Shown here piece after piece: positions 1 to 6,788 of a DNA stretch of 8,609 nt. Position numbers and translations under genes: made by a program. The DNA comes from DATBGO01 sp050011895. GTDB taxonomy: Bacteria; Actinomycetota; Actinomycetes; Streptosporangiales; Streptosporangiaceae. The first letter of the stretch is position 1. Every line of letters starts with the position of its first letter. Under the pieces are notes generated by a model. The model worked only from the letters and a program-made list of their open reading frames with translations. It was not told where the DNA came from and ran no database searches. The stretch covers positions 1-8,609 of the forward strand of contig JBEKIF010000120.1 in the NCBI GenBank assembly GCA_050011895.1, read 5' to 3'.

Positions 1-110
1 GCCGCCGAGCCGAAGGAAAGACCGACAGGGAAATCCGCCGCTGCATCAAGCGCTACCTCGCCCGCCACCTCTACCGCGCCCTCAGCCACGGCATCCTCAG
101 CAGCACTTGA
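1..110 (+). CDS. IS110-family transposase, C-terminal end (partial)
   Basis: Reading from base 3, 35 codons run to a TGA at 108-110. The peptide contains GKTDREIRRCIKRYLARHLY, a basic helical tail. This pattern (EGK-x3-E-x2-RC-x-KRY-x-AR) is what I know from the C-terminal ends of IS110/IS116/IS902 transposases (DEDD plus Tnp_20 domains). Those enzymes excise and insert the element, guided by a bridge RNA encoded at the other end of the element. The catalytic domains and the start lie outside the window. The sequence just after the stop (TTGACAAACATAGGAGCGTC overlaps it) resembles the right ends of actinobacterial IS110 elements, so the element probably ends within a few tens of bases. The family call rests on a short tail only, and whether the full element is intact cannot be judged. 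Confidence 0.68.
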   Translation, partial: RRAEGKTDREIRRCIKRYLARHLYRALSHGILSST

Positions 111-401
111 CAAACATAGGAGCGTCATGAAGACCAGGCACTTCCACTGACCAGCACGAATGCGGTGTGACCAGCAAAGACACCGACGGAGAGCAACGCG
201 GAGCGACGCACAACAACACCCGCACACACCGATTTGCTACCCAACGCGCTACCCGCAGCTGGCCCAATAGAACCTCCCTCGCGCCAGAACCGGTCCCCCA
301 GGGCCAGACCCTGCAACTCCGCCACGGCGGCCTCCCGCCACGACGGACGAGCTAGCCGTGCGACCTTCAGCCAGCCACTTAAACGGCCCTCCGGGCACAC
401 C

Positions 402-431
402 CGGCAGATCCTGATACGCCCGGATCTGCCG
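402..431. repeat. Perfect 10-bp inverted repeat (hairpin)
   Basis: CGGCAGATCC at 402-411 and its exact reverse complement GGATCTGCCG at 422-431 flank a 10-base spacer. A perfect 10-bp dyad with a short spacer is not expected often by chance in a window this size. There is no T-tract on either side. It could be an intrinsic terminator of the actinobacterial type (which often lacks a U-tract), an operator, or a transposon end. It lies about 290 bases past the transposase stop, too far to be the IS110 end itself. Confidence 0.6.
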
Positions 432-457
432 AATAGTGCGCGTTACTCGCGGGCATC

Positions 458-479
458 CTTATGCAAGTTCTCGCATAAG
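458..479. repeat. 7-bp inverted repeat with recombinase-site-like layout
   Basis: CTTATGC (458-464) and GCATAAG (473-479) flank an 8-base spacer. Inverted arms containing TTATGC/GCATAA around a 6-8 base centre resemble core sites of tyrosine recombinases, for example the GCATAA arm of dif. No recombinase gene is in the window. A 7-bp dyad of this kind can occur by chance a few times in 8.6 kb, so its weight comes mainly from lying next to the dyad at 402-431 and the small CGCG-TTACT-CGCG hairpin at 439-451. Confidence 0.35.
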
Positions 480-782
480 CACTCGCTGTCTCGAGGTGGT
501 CATAGGATCTGCGGATATCGGCGGCCTGACATTGTTTCGGCTGCCACGGCACGACATATCACTGAATCGGTTCTCTTTGATTGCCTCACCTGTGTCGCGC
601 GTTTCGTCGTTCGGCGCGCTGGACTGCCCAGAGGCAGCGCCTGGGGCCGTTCGCTTGCGACCTAGGAGTCGATATGGCGTTCAGGGACCGCTCGTCCTCG
701 CGAGTTGACCGGCTCGCCGGCAGAAAGTGTGTTGCCAAAGCGCCACCAAAAGCCGCGCGTGCGTGGTCATGAAGTCAGGCCG

Positions 783-1666
783 TCAACAGCTCCTTGGAGC
801 TTGGGACCCCGGATTGACCAGATCGGTGCTCACCTGCCAGAGCCGTGCCGCAGCGGCCTTGTCATAGCTGCGCTTGGCGGATCTCCTGGGTTTGCTGTTG
901 GCGAAGTAGCAGCCGGTCACCTGTTCCAGACCGGAAGTGACGGCCAGATTGATTGACGTGACGGCGCCCTGGGCCGGGGTTTTCATGAACGGGCGCATGA
1001 ACGGCACGAGCACTCGCTGGACGCTGCCCGGGTCCTCGGTCCCGAACGATGTGCTCACCACGCCGGGATGCAGTGCGTTGGCGGTGACGGAGGTGCCCTG
1101 GAGCCTGCGGGCCAGCTCGTAGGTGAACAGGATGTTCGCGAGCTTGGACTGGTTGTAGGCCCGTGCCCCGGAGTAGGACCGCTCACCCTGGAGATCGTCG
1201 AAGTCGATGCGCCCGATGGCCTGCACGTTGGACGAGACCGTGACCACGCGGGCCGGGGCGCTGCGCTTGAGCCGGTCGAGGAGCAGGCTGGTGAGCAGGA
1301 ACGGCGCGAGGTGGTTGATTGAGAAAGTGCGCTCCAGCCCGTCAACGGTCACGTGCCGGGTGTTCCAGCACCCGCCGGGTTGTTGACCAGCACGTCGATC
1401 CGGGGCAGGCGCTGGAGTACCTCGTCAGCCAGCCGCCGCACCTCCGACTGGGATGACAGATCCGCCACGAACACGTCCACCGGCCCGCCGCTGGCGGCGC
1501 GGATCTCGCGGGCCGCATCCTCGGCGCGCCCGCGGTCCCGGCCGGTGATCGCCAGGCGCGCGCCCATCGCGGCCAGGCCCAGGGCAGTCGCCCGGCCGAT
1601 GCCTCCGGTGCCCCCGGTGATCAGCACTGTCCGGCCGGCCATCAGGCCGCTGTGGAACTGTTCCAT
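783..1666 (-). pseudogene. Short-chain dehydrogenase/reductase (SDR), frameshifted
   Basis: This is a classical NAD(P)-dependent oxidoreductase of the retinol-dehydrogenase/WWOX-like SDR group, expected to be cytosolic. The start is the ATG at 1666, preceded by GGAG seven bases upstream. It begins MEQFHSGLMAGRTVLITG. Read across the break it would be 294 residues, a normal length. Visible motifs are the Rossmann signature TGGTGGIG (residues 17-24), GRDRGRA after beta-2, which favours NADP, a D-L pair near 69-70, VTVSS (143-146, catalytic Ser) and YNQSK (Tyr171 and Lys175). The first frame stops at 1349 after reading NNPAGAGTPGT. The second frame is open from 1352 to 783. Restoring one G between 1379 and 1378 gives NNAGGCWNTRHVTVDG, the usual family sequence, so a single base has been lost in the NNAG motif. 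It lies 92 bp downstream of the TPR gene on the same strand. The substrate is unknown. A sequencing error remains possible. Confidence 0.85.
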
Positions 1667-1758
1667 CGTCGTGCTCCGTCGCTGCGGGCGGTCAGGTAGT
1701 GCGGGTCGCTGGTGGCTGGACGGTTCGGTGCGCTCGCGGATTGCGTCGGTCAGGGCGG

Positions 1759-2244
1759 TCATGGGGAGCGCGGCCATTGGACCGGGTGACAGGACGGAAG
1801 CTGGCCTGCGAGGTTCACGAACTCGTCCATCCCTATGGGCTGTCGCAACTCGGCGGCGATGCGGGCGGCGAGAGGGTCGCAGCCGACACTGGCGAGGTGT
1901 TCGCTGAGCAGGTCAGCTGCTCGCACGGCATTGCCGGAGGCGGCAGCCCGGACCACTTCGATGTGGTGGCGTTCCCAGTTCATCTGCCGGTGACCAGGAC
2001 TTCGGGCCGCGGTTCCGGTGATGGCGGCGAGATCGGCGAGGGCGAGCCCGAAGGCCGGGTCGGCGCTGACGGCGCGCCGCAGTGCGCTAATGGCTCCGCG
2101 TAGGTCCACGGCTCGCTGTGCTTGCCGGTAACACGCGGCCGCCCGCCGGTTTGCCGTGACCACGCGGCCGTGGTCCTCAACGGCCGGCCCAGCGGCCGCC
2201 AGATGATTGTGGCGGCTCGGTGGCTGACCTCTGGCTGGCTGCAT
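1759..2244 (-). CDS. Short TPR protein, TTC38-like family
   Basis: This 161-residue protein is predicted to be soluble and helical. Two tetratricopeptide-like helix pairs are visible. The first covers about residues 33-75 and includes AISALRRAVSADPAFGLALA, the usual TPR pattern of small residues at A-x3-DP-x-F-x-LA. The second covers about 92-132 (ERHHIEVV ... RAADLLSEHLASVGCDPLA). The block with AVEDHGRVVTA near residue 21, then the TPR and WERHH, matches the start of actinobacterial TTC38-like tetratricopeptide proteins. Those are often about 400 residues, so this is a short form or a truncation after the second repeat. It has no catalytic residues and is probably a protein-binding scaffold. 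The ATG at 2244 has no good ribosome binding site and the first 18 residues look unlike the family, so the true start may be further in. It lies 95 bp after the regulator and 92 bp before the dehydrogenase on the same strand. Its role is unknown. Confidence 0.72.
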   Translation of the reverse strand: MQPARGQPPSRHNHLAAAGPAVEDHGRVVTANRRAAACYRQAQRAVDLRGAISALRRAVSADPAFGLALADLAAITGTAARSPGHRQMNWERHHIEVVRAAASGNAVRAADLLSEHLASVGCDPLAARIAAELRQPIGMDEFVNLAGQLPSCHPVQWPRSP

Positions 2245-2288
2245 GACTGCCAGGTTGCCCGGGTCACCTGACGTCGTGCTGAGGTCCT

Positions 2289-2344
2289 GCTGAGGCCAGC
2301 CGGCCCGCGGCGACGGCCGTCTCTACAGGGCCTGGCCGCTCAGC
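2289..2344 (-). terminator. Possible stem-loop terminator at the regulator stop codon
   Basis: GCTGAGGCCAG (2289-2299) pairs with CTGGCC-gc-TCAGC (2332-2344): an 11-bp stem with a two-base bulge, and a second small stem, CGGCC/GGCCG, inside the loop (2301-2305 with 2315-2319). It overlaps the regulator stop codon (2340-2342) and lies before the TPR gene. There is no U-tract, as is common in actinomycetes. It would reduce read-through from the regulator into the TPR gene. GC-rich DNA folds easily, so this is tentative. Confidence 0.35.
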
Positions 2345-5300
2345 GAGTGGGTAGCGCGATGCGGGCCGCGAGCGCGGCGACATCCGGCTCGTCGGTGAGA
2401 GAGTGATGCACCAGACCCTGGGATCGCTGCTGAGCGAGCGCGACGAAGGCCTCGGTGTTGTGGCCGGTCGGGTCGGCGATCGCCTTGACTGCGGCCACGG
2501 CGGTGTCGGTGAGGACTTGCGTGGCCGGGTCCCCGCTCGCCGAAGCGGCTTGGGCGGCATCAGCGGCGAAGACCGTGGCGTCGTCTGCCTGGCCCGCGGC
2601 GAGCGCCCACCACGCCAGGCCAGCGAGCACACGTGCCTGGCCGGCGGGAAGGTCCAGGTCCCCGTAGCTGCCGCCTGCCGCGTCAAGCAGCGCCCGCGCC
2701 AGGTCACCGAGCCGGCGAGCCACCGCCGCCTGGCCGACCATGGCGTCAGCAGACAGCCACGGGTTGATGCTGCACCCGATCGCCTCCTCGTAAAGGCTGT
2801 CGGCCGCGGCGTCGTCGCCTTGCCTGGCCCGCAGTCCCGCAAGAGGGACCAGGCTTAGCGGCACGTACGTGAAGTGACCCGCGGCGCGGCATCGCCCCAG
2901 GAGCGTCTGGTAGGCCGCCGAGGCACCATCGAGGTCCCCCCGGGCCTCGGCGATGTAGGCGAGGGCGATGAGCGGAGAGACAACCGCCCAGACCTCCCCC
3001 TGCGCGTCGAAGCGTTCGACACTCGAACGGGCAGCTGTCTTCGCATCCTCCAGCCGCCCCACCGAAAACAGGTTCCAGGCGACCATCAAGTCATGCACGG
3101 CGAGGAGCCAGGCGTCGCCAGCCCGTTCCAGCAGATCGTACGCCTCGCCCAGCACTTCGAGAGATCTTCCGAACTCGTTCGCGCGCACCAGCACCGCCCC
3201 GCAGCACACCAGCGCCTCCGCCAGGCGAACCCGGTCGCCACTGGTCCTCAACGCGGCGGCCGCAGCCTCACATTCAATGACACCAGCCGCGGGGCTGGAT
3301 GACATGCCCACGAAGAAGCCGTGCCAGGCGTGCGCGGCCGCCGCCAGGCCGGGACGGCGCGGACCTTTCGTACCAAGCGCGTCACCGAGCCAACGCGCTC
3401 CTTCGACGAAGTCGCTATTGATGAACCACAGCCATGCCATCCCCGACGCCAGCGACAGCGCCGCATCAGCATCGCCGGCGGCAATGAACCACTCGAGCGC
3501 GGACCGCAAGTTGCCCGACTCCGAGGTGAGGCGTTCCCGCCACATCAGACCGGTGGCGCCTCGCACACCCTCGCAGGCCTCCTCGGCCATCTGCCGGTAA
3601 TAGGCGCCGTGGCTGGCGCACATGGCGTCAACTTCGCCGGATTCACCGAGGCGATCCCGCCCGTACTGCCATAGCGTCTGGAGCTGGGTGAACCGGGCTT
3701 CACGACCGGCGCTGGGGGCGGCGACGAGGGACTTGTCGACCAGCCGGCTGAGCACATCGAGGATCTCGCCGTGCGGCACCTCATCGTCGGCGCAGACTGC
3801 CTCAGCGGCGGCCAGCTCGCAGCCGCCAACGAACACGGACAGCCGTGCGAACAGGCGACGCTCGTCCTCGAACAGCAGGTCGTAGCTCCAGTCCACCACC
3901 GCACGCAGGGTCTGCTGGCGAGGCAGGGCGGTACGGGCGCCCCCGGTGAGTAGCCGGAAGCGGTCGTCCAGACGTTCCGCCACAGTAGTCAACGTCAGCG
4001 CGCGGAGGCGGGCCGCGGCGAGCTCGACGGCCAGGGGAAGCCCGTCCAGCCGGCGGCACACGTCCTCGAGGACAGGACGGGTGTGCCCGTCTGCCGCAAA
4101 TCCGGGCTGCACCGCCCTGGCACGGTCGACGAAGAGCTCGACGGCGGCCGCCACGCCCAGGCCGCCCACCGGCGCCAGGACCTCGCCGGGCACTCCGAGC
4201 GGCTCGCGGCTGGTCGCGATCAGCTGCAGACCGGGTACCGCACCAAGCAGGGTGTCAGCCAGGGCAGCCGCCTGGCCGATCACGTGCTCGCAGTTGTCGA
4301 GGACCACGAGGAGCGAGCGGCCCGCCAGGTGGCGCAGGATAAGGTCCACCGCCGATCCTGGAGAACTGGGGCTGGCCATGACAGAAGCGGCCGCCCCGAG
4401 CGCACCAGCCACGGCTGGCGCAACCCCCTCAGGCTCGCTGACGCCGGCGAGCTCGACCAGCCAGGCGCCGTCCCGGTGGTCGTTGCGCAGGGCGGCGGCC
4501 GCCTCCACCGCCAGCCGGGTCTTGCCCACCCCACCGGGGCCGATGAGCGTCACCAGCCGACTGCACCGGACCGTCTCGCTGAGCTGTCCGAGTTCGGCGC
4601 CGCGGCCCACGAAACTGCTCAACCGCTCCCGCACGTTGCCCGGTGAGGCCGACGCCGCAACCGCCCGGACAGGTGCCGGGCCTGCTGCGTCGAGGGAGGG
4701 GTCCTGGACGAGGATGCGGGCCTCGAGTTCTCGCAAGGCCGGGCCCGGATCGATCCCCAGCTCGCCGACCAGACGGTCACGGACCTCGGTGTAGGCGCGA
4801 AGGGCCTCGGCCTGCCGTCCGGCCCGGTAAAGGGCGAGAATGAGCAGCTCCCACAGGCGCTCGCGGAGCGGGTGTTCCCGGCACAACGCTTCCAGTTCGC
4901 CGACGAGCTCCCGGTGGCGGCCCAGCACAAGGTCTGCTTCGACACGGGTCTCGATCGCCACCAAGGTCAACTCGCCGAGGTGCGCCCGCTCGGCGTCAGC
5001 GAAGCTGGCATAGGCGAACTCAGCAAGCGGCTCCCCGCGCCGCAGCCGCAGCGCCTCGGCCAGCACCGCCGACGCCCGAGCCATCTCGCCCTCATCGAGC
5101 AGGCGCCGTCCATCGGCGACCAGCAGCTCGAACTGACCGGCGTCCACATCGTCCGGACCGATACCGAGGGCGTAGCCGGCTTCGCTGGTGACGATCGCCG
5201 CCGCTCCGAGGGCGCGGCGCAGCTGGCCGATCTGCGCCTGCAAGGCGTTCGACGGGTTCGCCACCTGCCCGTCACCCCAGAGCGCGTCGATCAGCCGGTC

Positions 5301-5435
5301 AGCACTGACCGGCTTGCCCCGCTGCAGCGCCAGCAGGGCCAGGATGGCTCGCTGCTTGGCGCCGCGGACCGGCACCGGCACGCCCCCTTCCATGGCCTCG
5401 AACTCGCCAAAGAAGCGGACCTCCACGACTCCCAC
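2340..5435 (-). CDS. AfsR/SARP-like transcriptional regulator (wHTH-BTAD-NB-ARC-TPR)
   Basis: This is a large cytoplasmic transcriptional activator of about 1031 residues, the usual size for AfsR-like regulators. Domain order, numbered from the GTG at 5435: an OmpR-type winged helix at about 5-95 (VEVRFFGEFEA at its start, then AKQRAILALLAL and ADRLIDALWG); a bacterial transcriptional activation (BTAD) helical domain at about 96-250, ending near LGIDPGPALRELEARIL; an NB-ARC ATPase at about 274-500, with Walker A GPGGVGKT (299-306), Walker B LLVVLDNCEH (375-384), ATSREPLG (407-414) and GLPLA (465-469); then a long helical TPR-like region to the end. All key ATPase motifs are intact. In AfsR-type proteins ATP binding and TPR contacts control DNA binding, and targets are often metabolite or enzyme genes nearby. 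The start is uncertain: GTGs at 5435 and 5426 both fit the family, while the longer GTG at 5498 adds an Arg-rich tail unlike relatives. It diverges from the DUF4386 gene and precedes the TPR and dehydrogenase genes, its likely targets by position. No copy of the SARP heptamer repeat is obvious. Confidence 0.93.
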   Translation of the reverse strand: MGVVEVRFFGEFEAMEGGVPVPVRGAKQRAILALLALQRGKPVSADRLIDALWGDGQVANPSNALQAQIGQLRRALGAAAIVTSEAGYALGIGPDDVDAGQFELLVADGRRLLDEGEMARASAVLAEALRLRRGEPLAEFAYASFADAERAHLGELTLVAIETRVEADLVLGRHRELVGELEALCREHPLRERLWELLILALYRAGRQAEALRAYTEVRDRLVGELGIDPGPALRELEARILVQDPSLDAAGPAPVRAVAASASPGNVRERLSSFVGRGAELGQLSETVRCSRLVTLIGPGGVGKTRLAVEAAAALRNDHRDGAWLVELAGVSEPEGVAPAVAGALGAAASVMASPSSPGSAVDLILRHLAGRSLLVVLDNCEHVIGQAAALADTLLGAVPGLQLIATSREPLGVPGEVLAPVGGLGVAAAVELFVDRARAVQPGFAADGHTRPVLEDVCRRLDGLPLAVELAAARLRALTLTTVAERLDDRFRLLTGGARTALPRQQTLRAVVDWSYDLLFEDERRLFARLSVFVGGCELAAAEAVCADDEVPHGEILDVLSRLVDKSLVAAPSAGREARFTQLQTLWQYGRDRLGESGEVDAMCASHGAYYRQMAEEACEGVRGATGLMWRERLTSESGNLRSALEWFIAAGDADAALSLASGMAWLWFINSDFVEGARWLGDALGTKGPRRPGLAAAAHAWHGFFVGMSSSPAAGVIECEAAAAALRTSGDRVRLAEALVCCGAVLVRANEFGRSLEVLGEAYDLLERAGDAWLLAVHDLMVAWNLFSVGRLEDAKTAARSSVERFDAQGEVWAVVSPLIALAYIAEARGDLDGASAAYQTLLGRCRAAGHFTYVPLSLVPLAGLRARQGDDAAADSLYEEAIGCSINPWLSADAMVGQAAVARRLGDLARALLDAAGGSYGDLDLPAGQARVLAGLAWWALAAGQADDATVFAADAAQAASASGDPATQVLTDTAVAAVKAIADPTGHNTEAFVALAQQRSQGLVHHSLTDEPDVAALAARIALPTR

Positions 5436-5697
5436 CGTACGCCCCGCCGCTGCCGAGCGGCTTCGCGGCCAACCGGGCCGTCCCCGCCTCAGCGCCACGG
5501 CAGTCCCACCTCAGGCCCTGGGCGCAGCCTCGTCAACACCAGCCACATCGGCGAAAGGACGAACAATGACCGAGGCAGGGCTCCTCACAGATCGCCAAAG
5601 CCAAGGTCGCCGCGACCATCTGGGCGGCCCCGGCGCCCCCCCGGCGTGCGCCGCGCCACGAGGCGAAAAGCTCGATCACAGTGAGAGAAGGAGAACC
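5436..5697. promoter_or_regulatory. Divergent intergenic region between regulator and DUF4386 gene
   Basis: About 260 bases separate the two divergent genes and must hold both promoters unless one gene starts earlier. I see no good -35/-10 pair and no clear heptameric direct repeat of the SARP type. A strong AAAGGA (5554-5559) lies six bases before an ATG at 5566 that is in frame with the DUF4386 start at 5698. It marks either a 44-codon N-terminal extension or an earlier start. The 5698 start has its own AGGAG at 5689-5693. Confidence 0.45.
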
Positions 5698-6417
5698 ATG
5701 TCAGCGAGAACCATCGGGCGGTCAGCGGGGGCCCTGTTCCTGCTCGCCTACGTCGTGTACCTGGCCGGCGATGCCCTGGCCCGCTCCGGCTCAGCCGGCA
5801 CCGTCGCACTGCCGCAGATCGCCGCCCATCAGCTGCAGGTATCAGCCGGAACGCTGCTGATGCTGGCCAACTCCGCCGCCGTTATCGGCATCGGCATCCT
5901 GCTCTTCCCCGTCCTCAGGCGCCACCACGAGCTCTCCGCCTATGGCTACCTGGCCGCCCAGGTGGTCCAGGGGCTCATGCTGGCCGTTGGCGTCGCCTTC
6001 CTGCTGCTGCGGATCCCGCTCGCCCGGGCCTACCGCGGCAGCCATGCCTCGGTCCTAACCGCGCTGGCCCGCGTCGCGGAGGAAGCCAACCATTACTCCT
6101 TCTGGATCGGCATGATCTCCGTCGGAATCGGCGGCCTGCTACTCTGCCGGGTCCTGCTCCTCGAAAAGCTCGCGCCCGCGTTCCTGGCCGTATACGGACT
6201 AGCCGGCTACGCGATCTTCCTGGCCGGAGCCATGCTGGAGATCCTCGGCCTCAACGCCGGCGTGGCCCTGTCTATCCCCGGCGGAATCTTCGAAATAGCC
6301 TTCGGAGCGCCGCTGATCGCCAAGGGCTTCCCCGAAGGGCAGACCCGCGACTACGAAGGACTGGCCCGCAACGTCCCGCCTGCCATGACAGCACCGGGCA
6401 GGGCGCCAACCGCCTGA
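5698..6417 (+). CDS. DUF4386 family integral membrane protein
   Basis: This 239-residue protein has six hydrophobic segments, at about residues 10-26, 50-73, 83-105, 134-155, 160-182 and 190-208. The N-terminal pattern RSAGALFLLAYVVYLAG and the C-terminal PGGIFEIAFGAPLIAKGF are typical of DUF4386, as are the size and helix count. Members are predicted to sit in the cytoplasmic membrane, and no biochemical function is established for the family. The ATG at 5698 was chosen because AGGAG stands four bases before it and because family members begin just before the first helix. An in-frame upstream ATG at 5566 with its own ribosome binding site would add 44 polar residues. The gene diverges from the SARP-like regulator, which may control it. 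The tail after residue 210 is polar and presumably cytoplasmic. No truncation is seen. Confidence 0.85.
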   Translation: MSARTIGRSAGALFLLAYVVYLAGDALARSGSAGTVALPQIAAHQLQVSAGTLLMLANSAAVIGIGILLFPVLRRHHELSAYGYLAAQVVQGLMLAVGVAFLLLRIPLARAYRGSHASVLTALARVAEEANHYSFWIGMISVGIGGLLLCRVLLLEKLAPAFLAVYGLAGYAIFLAGAMLEILGLNAGVALSIPGGIFEIAFGAPLIAKGFPEGQTRDYEGLARNVPPAMTAPGRAPTA

Positions 6418-6429
6418 TGCGGTGACCGA

Positions 6430-6473
6430 GGCCGGCCGAGCCATGCATCTGGTGATGCTGAGCCCGGCCGGCC
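6430..6473 (+). terminator. Probable stem-loop terminator after the DUF4386 gene
   Basis: GGCCGGCC (6430-6437) pairs with GGCCGGCC (6466-6473). The stem continues inward to 6441/6462 with one A-C mismatch, giving about 11 pairs. It begins 13 bases after the DUF4386 stop. There is no T-tract, as is usual for actinomycete terminators. Confidence 0.5.
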
Positions 6474-6475
6474 GA

Positions 6476-6493
6476 TCAACTGATATCAGCTGA
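6476..6493. repeat. 18-bp near-perfect palindrome, possible operator
   Basis: TCAACTGATATCAGCTGA reads the same on both strands except for one pair. The core CTGATATCAG (6480-6489) is perfect. It lies directly after the stem-loop and about 300 bases before the pentapeptide gene. It is more AT-rich than its surroundings, which suits a dimeric repressor site. No matching second copy was noticed in the window. Confidence 0.3.
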
Positions 6494-6788
6494 CAGGTGC
6501 AAGGTCAGCCCGTCCGGCTACGCGGATTAGCACGCAGATCACCCGCATATGCGCCGCGGTCGGCAGCGCCGAGCGGAAGAACTTGCGCCAGCTCGGGGGG
6601 CTGGGGTGCGCTCAGGCTAGTGATCCACCAGGGATCCGTCGACTGCCAAGCCGACACGAGTTGCATGATTATTCGTGATCTCGGAGCGCCAGGCAAAACT
6701 AGCTACAGCACGTTGTCTTATCTGCCCCCAAGTGTCAGATGGGCCCGACCTGGCGGCCTGGAGACGTGGTTGTCACTACGCTCATCGC

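Larger units (their letters stand above)
111..782. other. Gene-poor region between the IS110 end and the dehydrogenase
   Basis: No frame on either strand shows sustained actinomycete codon use or a recognisable domain over these 670 bases. The stretch 440-600 is more AT-rich than the flanking genes. The only clear structure is a run of three dyads between 402 and 479. A small frame at 674-772 has a good AGGAG (664-668) five bases before its ATG, but it encodes only 32 residues without a family signature. It may be the stump of a disrupted gene. The region is best read as flank and debris around an insertion sequence. Confidence 0.5.
6418..6788. other. Intergenic region between DUF4386 and pentapeptide genes
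   Basis: It holds a GC-rich stem-loop (6430-6473) and an 18-bp palindrome (6476-6493), then about 290 bases without a confident gene. On the minus strand, 6611-6486 is open for 41 codons, read stop to stop with no start codon, and has fairly high G/C at third positions. It includes SWRKFFRSALPTAAHMRVIC and could be the tail of a decayed gene I do not recognise. The last 114 bases (6675-6788) are in frame with the pentapeptide gene from a GTG at 6675, but third positions there are often A or T, which speaks against translation. Confidence 0.45.

Noticed and set aside
125..665. Open frames of 90-143 codons on both strands after the transposase
   Set aside because: Third-position composition is not that of genes in this genome, no domain is visible, and stop-poor frames are common in GC-rich DNA.
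674..772. 32-codon frame with AGGAG five bases before its ATG
   Set aside because: It has no family resemblance and no supporting codon bias. One good ribosome binding site by chance is not enough to call a gene.
1667..1777. Longer N-terminus for the dehydrogenase from the ATG at 1777
   Set aside because: The added 37 residues are unlike SDR proteins, while the ATG at 1666 has a ribosome binding site and family-like first residues.
5607..5680. A shifted frame in the DUF4386 leader reading IAKAKVAATIWAAP
   Set aside because: It is short, has no start, and reads on into nonsense across the real DUF4386 start.
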